In this document: piece by piece, positions 58,620 through 64,000 of the stretch
Position numbering within the stretch: the first letter of the stretch is position 1
How the letters are laid out: the number at the start of each line of letters is the position of its first letter
From: Escarpia spicata
Lineage: Eukaryota; Annelida; Polychaeta; Sabellida; Siboglinidae
Length of the DNA stretch: 64,000 nt
NCBI GenBank assembly: GCA_963995525.1
Contig: OZ023216.1
Coordinates: 41,796,588 to 41,860,587, forward strand
Direction: 5' to 3'
Translations under genes and position numbers: made by a program
Notes under the pieces: model-generated
Seen by the model: the letters and a program-made list of their open reading frames with translations, nothing else
Told to the model about the DNA's origin: nothing
Database searches by the model: none

Positions 58620-59740
58620 CCTAAATTACATAACAAATAAGTGTTGAATTATATCACTAAAACTAAGTTCTTCTCATGTTACTTTTCAACATAATTACGA
58701 CCAATTGACATGACATATAACTGGATCATTTATCGTGCGACATGACGCTGCACATGCTGTCCCATGTGTTGGGATTATATTAACATTTTCTGGGTTTTCT
58801 TTTCCCAAACTGAATCTCTTCACGACGTTTTGAGTAGTTGGCGTACACAGGAGACACTTTCGAGACGCTGTCTGGTAGTATTCGTTTCTACTGCGTTTAC
58901 TTACTGGCAACTTTCACATGAACTGCCCATAGTTTTCATTCTTCTAGACCCAAAGCCTGCCAAATATAAAGAGTTGCTTCATGTTTCACATTGTTTTCAC
59001 ATTTTTGGGTCTTCATATATGAACGAACGTGAAAAGGCATTTTGCAACCAAGGGATGCTACTTTCTTAACATTGATGTTCTTGGACAGTGAGGGACAATA
59101 ACTTGCGTGTGGTTTGACAAGAAAATCATCTGTGAAACGTCATGATCACCAATAGGTCTTGTGTTAAAAATATATGTTTGTTTTGTGAGAGCATGATCTA
59201 GCACAATTTTGTGACATGATTACGGTTGTTTATAAGTGAAGACGTGGTTATCGTTTGTTGAAGTAAATATCACTGCTGACTACACAAGTAGTCAGCAGTA
59301 ACGCATCAAGCATTGATGCGTTACTGTACTTTGTTTTAATTCCGTGAGATTCATCAGCTGTTCAGCACGCTTCCCATGTCGCGCTGTCTCGGATCTTTAC
59401 ATCGGAAGACGGGGGGAGGTAGTGCTGTCTCGAAGACGTCAGGGGTGCTGTTGGAGATTTTTCGCCTGGAATTCAGCGGTTCAGCACGGTCTCTTGGAGT
59501 GTTTGTAGGTATATGTTACTACCTTTGATCCACGTGTGCACCGCAACAAAACAGTTGTAGATGCGTTTGTTGTACAAATTTGGCCAACCGTAAGATATTA
59601 GGTATACGCTGCAGAAAAAAAATAGTTCGTTCATGTCGGAATGACATACATAATAGCAAGTGTAAAGCCGTTCACCAATCGATCACGCTGCACCACACTG
59701 GAGACGGTATTTATATATTCGTTGTCGGCATATACACTTA
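58620..59740 (+). repeat. block Z partial copy 4
   Basis: Matches 37985-38760 and 39950-40500 (GACCAATTGACATGACAT, AAAGAGTTGCTTCATGTTTCA, GGAGACGGTATTTATATATTC). Internal stretches are deleted, and it lacks the (CT)n and GAT tracts. Confidence 0.8.
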
Positions 59741-59829
59741 CAGAGCTGTTTTCATTAACAACAACCTTGGAGACTTCTTCAAGACGACAGTCTGAGTTCG
59801 TTAGGGCTGCTGCTGTTCTGTTCTGTTCA

Positions 59830-59950
59830 ACAGATACTGGGAGAACATCATGCAAGAGGCACTAAGTGACACCTCCATATCCATCGGAGGAAGACCTCTA
59901 CGCAGCTTACGCTTCGCGGATGATATTGTCCTGATGGGAGGCAATCTATA
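59830..59950 (+). mobile_element. RT fragment with FADDIVLM motif
   Basis: One frame reads YWENIMQEALSD, SIGGRPLRSLRFADDIVLMG then a stop. FADD is the RT catalytic box of a LINE. A more decayed counterpart is at 46628-46720. It is only about 40 residues long and lies at the joint of blocks Z and W. Confidence 0.8.
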
Positions 59951-60480
59951 GTAGCGACTGTCAACGACCTGGGCATCCCGTCAGTGGACGGGCTTTTTAG
60001 TAACAATAAGATGTCCTAAAATAAAATAGAAGGGGATACTCATTGCATTCGGATATCATATATTTAACAACATTTAAACTGCACACATTACACAGTTGCA
60101 TCATTCATGGGCACCCCCGTTGTTACATGGATATTGGGTCAATTACCTATAGAACTACTCAGAATCAGTCGAAGACAAAGAAAGTTCACAGACACATAGA
60201 CGGCGTTTCCATTCTGTAAAGAACCACCCATAATGTGGCGCCACCGGTTGCTGCACCCACGAGAGCGGTATCGCGACGAACCTAGGCACCGTGAGGTGGA
60301 GCAACCGTTTGACGCTCTAGTAACTGCCAGAACCTTGAAATATGATGTGAAACGGGCAATAATGTTCTATATTTCTACCTAGTTCTGGATGTTTGCCCCA
60401 ACATATGTGCAGAAATTCCGGGTGGCGTCACATTCACAAACACAGACCAACCTAGACGGTTTCTGGAACTATTTAACACG
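59951..60480 (+). repeat. block W partial copy 3 with broken short ORF
   Basis: Matches 46740-47230 and 7900-8340. The short ORF starts at 60108 (MGTPVV, LLRISRRQRKF) but meets a stop at the codon after FTDT. The GTGGCGCCACCGGTTGCTG and GGGTGGCGTCACATTCAC words are kept. Confidence 0.8.
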
Positions 60481-61080
60481 ATTTAACAAGATATAACAAG
60501 ATTGCCATCCAGAACTTAACTCTAGATGGCAGGTGGACAATGAAGCCTTTTGGCTTATCGAATGTCCAATACTTTTTATCTACGTATATCCCGCCCTTTT
60601 AAGGTAGGTGTCAATTTTATGTTTACACATATTCACGCTACTAGCATCCACACAATCAGGAGATAATCTGTTCCATTCATTTACAGTCCAGAGAATGAGA
60701 ACTGTCTTATATCTAATCTACACTGCTCCTTTACTAAGGTAACTCCATGTCCTCTGGTCCTTCTATCTTTCTTAACTCCTCTCAATCTCCTGGTATCTAG
60801 TGTTGTTAAACCACATTTTTAGGCGTATTTCGTAATTAAGATCCCTCAGTTGTTGTAACATTTTAGTTGCTCTCCTTTGTACTCTTTCTAGCATATCGAT
60901 GTCCTTCCTGCGATATGGCCTCCACGCTTGAATACAATATTCAAAATGAGACCTAACTATTGTTTTGTACAATATTAGCTCTTTTTCCTTATACGTTTCA
61001 CCTAATTAATCCAGGGATTTGATTTCCCTTTGAAGCGGCAATACCGCACTGTTCTAAAACCTTCATATCAGCATTAATGG
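60480..61080 (-). mobile_element. CR1-like LINE C-terminal fragment
   Basis: Minus-strand frame at 60972-60772: YKTIVRSHFEYCIQAWRPYR, DMLERVQRRATKML, LRDLNYEIRLK. These are diagnostic of CR1-type RT C-termini (ERVQRRATK-M, LRDLSYE-RL). Past that the frame decays to 60480. Confidence 0.85.
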
Positions 61081-61672
61081 TTAACCTTAAAGGGGAAATG
61101 AAATGCAGCTGTTTCATGCTACATATTTAAATATATACTATATAAGTATACATTAATGTTAACAGAAACGTACTCATTTATAAGACAAACTAAAAAAACG
61201 ATTTTGTTCGATGCCTAAATCGTCGCTATAGAGCACTGCGTATCGCCATCTTTGTTCCAAGCGAGTGGTTTGATTCACTCCTATCTAATCAATGTTAAAT
61301 TTCGGGGTTTTTCGGTTTACTTCATTAGTAGACATTTCTGTGCGAAAACAAAGATATGGTGCCCTATTATACACGATAGGCGTTCTATAGGTCAACAAAT
61401 AACTTGTATACGCGTTCGAAATAAAAAGGTGAAATTAAATGGCAACGATTTATAACCAATGAAATCGTTGTTAAAGTCGCACTTCCCGAACGAAGATTTT
61501 AGCTGCCAGAAGGGGGTGGGGTTTTCAAAGCAAAGTTCAGAATATTAGATGCGCGCGCATACCGGGACTATTTTTATTTTGTTGACAAAGAGTCGAAGGA
61601 TTTTGGTAGAGACGAGTTATTATGTGCCATACCGGTTTCACCCAGTGACAGTGTGCGATCCACGGTCCGATA
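61081..61672. other. upstream region of the P2X7-domain gene, no clear promoter
   Basis: AT-rich DNA turning GC/CpG-richer near 61540. It contains CGCCATCTTTG at about 61240. No TATA box in a convincing position. The open frame at 61549-61797 is a shadow of the P2X7-domain frame. Confidence 0.4.
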
Positions 61673-61673
61673 A

Positions 61674-62744
61674 TGTCCGGCCCCGGGTCAGGTTCAGTTG
61701 TGGGACTCGGACAGTGACAGTTGGTCTATCGACGACGAAGACGTTACGCGACTTAATAATGTCGCATGGTGTTTGTGTGGACACTGCGTCCCAATGACAA
61801 TGTCGACGCACATCGAGTTGCTGTGCTGTAGGGATATAGCTGCCGTACTGCACCGTATGACAGACCTTGCAGATGCCTGCATTAGATTTAGTGTCATTAC
61901 CGATTATGAGTGACGACTTCGAAACGGTTTGCACCAACACAACAGGGCGGTGTTGGAACTTGGAAGTCGGTCTGTTGTCATTGTATGATTTGCGTGCAGA
62001 CTCGTTGATTCGACCAATAGCTAGTAGGTAAGTACTACGTAGTTCAACAGGTATCAAATAATTATTCTAGCAATAACTATTTCAAACTTAAATAGAGTAA
62101 TTATACTTGTTCCCACCTCGAATGTTCAGGTTCACTCAATCTTCATAAAATACTATGTCTATGATTTTCATCAAACAATTTTTGATCATTTTCTTAATAA
62201 ACTTACTTTTATTCTTGACAGGATGTGTGCATCCTTTTTATACAGTTGTTTAATTCCCTATTTAAAAGTGTTCAAGCAACTTGCTTAATTTATATAAAAA
62301 TGTAGACAAATTGCACACTACCATGCATTCATAGATGCATAATCAGGACATTGTGCAATGTATTATTGATACAAAAATATTTAAGTGGAGTTTTTAATAT
62401 AATAAAAATATTATGTATATTATGTGTGTGTATTATCAAGACCACATCATGAAATGTAGTCTTACAATCATAATTATTACAGCCCTTCACAAACAAATGA
62501 ACCAATTCACTGAATTCATGATGTGATATTGATAAAACACACAGTTTTGCCAGTATAACAATAACTAGAAGATACCGGTTGTTTATTATCAACTAATGCA
62601 AATAAATGAACTTTCAGAACATATCGATTGATTCGATTAGCCGCCTATCGTCACTTCACGTTGTGGTCAAGGGAGAGACTTGGAAAAGGCAACAGACGTG
62701 TTATACCAGCCTGCACTGTATCCAGAAGTGAATGGGGTTTATGA
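61674..62744 (+). pseudogene. P2X7 intracellular-domain family gene, two exons, one frameshift
   Basis: Exon A (about 61674-62027) reads an acidic start (SDSDSWSIDDED), then NNVAWCLCGHCVPM, ELLCCRDI and ACI, the Cys signature of the P2X7 intracellular (ballast) domain. The frame meets TGA at 61911, but the domain resumes one base shifted (DDFETVC, then LLSLYDLRADSLIRPIAS) to donor AG|GTAAGT. Exon B (62618-62744) follows CTTTCAG in matching phase: YRLIRLAAYRHFTLWSRERL, GKGNRRVIPACTV, stop at 62742. RLAAYR and RRVIP-x-C are family hallmarks. The domain binds zinc and guanine nucleotide in P2X7; in many invertebrate proteins it stands alone or is fused to other domains. The start is unclear (TAA at 61671, ATG at 61673 in another frame). 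A one-base sequencing error or a real pseudogene both fit. Confidence 0.75.
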
Positions 62745-64000
62745 AAATTTAAGCTATTGACATTGCACTATACAGGTGAGTGTACAGTGAAAATAAAAAC
62801 CATGGATAAGTAAGATTAGATTGACCAAAAGGAAGAATGAATTATTCGGTGCCTTCTTATCCCATTTTTGGCAACAACAATGTGATCTGTAGTGTCTTGC
62901 ATATCCCTATTCATAATTCGATTTGTAATACTGAAGCCAACATGAAATATATCAACAGTTTATTCATATGGAGAAACAATTCACAAATAAATAAGACTAC
63001 ATGGCAGACTGTGCCAATGCATTAGTCAAAGTCACACACCGGTTTTCAATGTTTCTTTCAGTTGATTCACTTCACATTTTTTAATCTAACTGTATTACAA
63101 TTTGTCTGTGTCAGTCCTGTGCACATATAGTACATCAATAAGTAACATGTTTATTGATGATATGGGTCATCATTATGATCAAATATTGTGATACAAAAAT
63201 TATTACATACAAAATATTCCATTACAGTACCAGTTTTACATAATTGTAGGTTTCAACTTTCAACACTAGGGCCATGTGTCAAGAAAACAAGTATTATTAT
63301 TATTCAAGATACAGATTCAAAACTTGTAGTACTAGTTTTAAAATCTATCAAGTGCCTCCAAATGGATTTATCTAGATTTATGGCACTATATAAGTGTTCT
63401 TATTATTATTAAGTACTTTTTGAGATGTTGTTTTGTGATAATGTCAAATGTAATACTAACAATGAAGTATGAATATATAAAAAACGTATAGCTGAATCCT
63501 TTGCTGCTTCATTAGTTTGTAGTACACTTTAATAATACTGGCTAAAACATACAGATTAAACAAAAAATATATATTTTGTTGTAAGATGGCACTTTACTTT
63601 TACTAAACTTGATGGTAACAGTCCAGTTTTAATGGTAATGGCCCGTATCATTTTTGTGACACACGTCCTAGAAGCCACATTAAAAGTGTACAGTGAGTCA
63701 TATGAACAAATACATGTACAGTTCAGTGTGATGTTTGAGAATGGTAGTCTGTTGCAAAAAACTCACTATAAGTAACATGTTTGGACTTGGTTAAACTATT
63801 CCAATAAATTACATATACCCAAAGTTCCCTACATAGAATAGTGTATAATAAAATACATTGCATACCACAACTAGGATACAAGCTTTTAAGTGGATGTTCC
63901 TTACTTTAGGAGGTCCTATACAGTAGTGAGAATGCACTTTGCCTAAAACGTTTCTCTATTTCTGCCAGTGATGTTCAAACTATGTTATTTAACCATAGAA
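62745..64000. other. AT-rich non-coding DNA with an L2-like tail
   Basis: No supported gene. At 63370-63412 GGCACTATATAAGTGTTC and (TTA)n resemble an L2-type LINE 3' end. Open frames at 62837-63025 and 63188-63412 are AT-biased and lack domains. Confidence 0.5.

Noticed and set aside
61638..62057. 139-codon minus-strand frame
   Set aside because: Antisense shadow of the P2X7-domain exon, which has the recognisable motifs on the plus strand.

Overview
The window looks like animal nuclear DNA, most likely from a marine or other aquatic invertebrate; I cannot fix the phylum. The reasons are spliceosomal genes with GT/AG introns and AATAAA signals, long (GA)n, (CT)n and (CA)n microsatellites, and decayed non-LTR (CR1/L2/RTE-like), Ty3/Gypsy and Tc1 elements. 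A domain family known from invertebrates and fish (the P2X7 intracellular domain) is also present. There is no bacterial or plasmid gene organisation. Most open reading frames are chance frames in repeats; only a handful of coding regions stand up.

Supported genes. (1) A five-exon plus-strand gene at 41751-45857 encodes a secreted protein of 253 residues: a signal peptide and two PLAT/LH2 domains. Every splice site and phase agrees, and TATA and polyadenylation signals are visible. (2) An orphan last PLAT exon at 7033-7240 has the same length and phase. (3) A stop-bearing copy of PLAT exon 2 lies at 49455-49593 on the minus strand, inside an inverted duplication. (4) A P2X7-intracellular-domain gene lies at 61674-62744, two exons with one apparent frameshift. 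(5) A GC-rich module at 4617-6840 holds a minus-strand ORF resembling the C-terminal zinc OB-fold of RPA1, a divergent small two-exon plus-strand gene, and several short direct repeats. It reads like a piece of a Helitron or an integrated DNA element.

The rest is a mosaic of local segmental duplications. Block W (PLAT last exon plus a short conserved ORF) lies at 6920-8400 and 45520-47270, and its ORF part recurs at 59740-60480. Block X (12370-16035 and 29625-33160, with a scrap at 47270-48010) carries a tandem array rich in CACGTGAC E-boxes and a candidate first exon. Block Y (18431-21700 and 50691-53548) carries two LINE fragments, a SINE-like repeat and a Tc1 transposase relic. Block Z (21990-27310, 27310-29340, 34838-40640, 58620-59740) carries a MITE, huge (CT)n tracts, GAT-rich tracts and a repeated TATA-type core promoter. 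An inverted duplication (41040-43370 against 48040-50045) brackets the PLAT gene.

Younger insertions interrupt the blocks. An AT-rich LINE of about 4.6 kb at 53549-58189 has a (TTATG)n tail and sits inside the Tc1 relic of block Y copy 2. A Ty3/Gypsy gag-protease fragment (33165-34410, minus) sits between blocks X and Z. Comparing copies shows microsatellite birth, array copy-number change, lost start codons and mutated catalytic residues. All homology statements come from reading by eye, not from alignment software.
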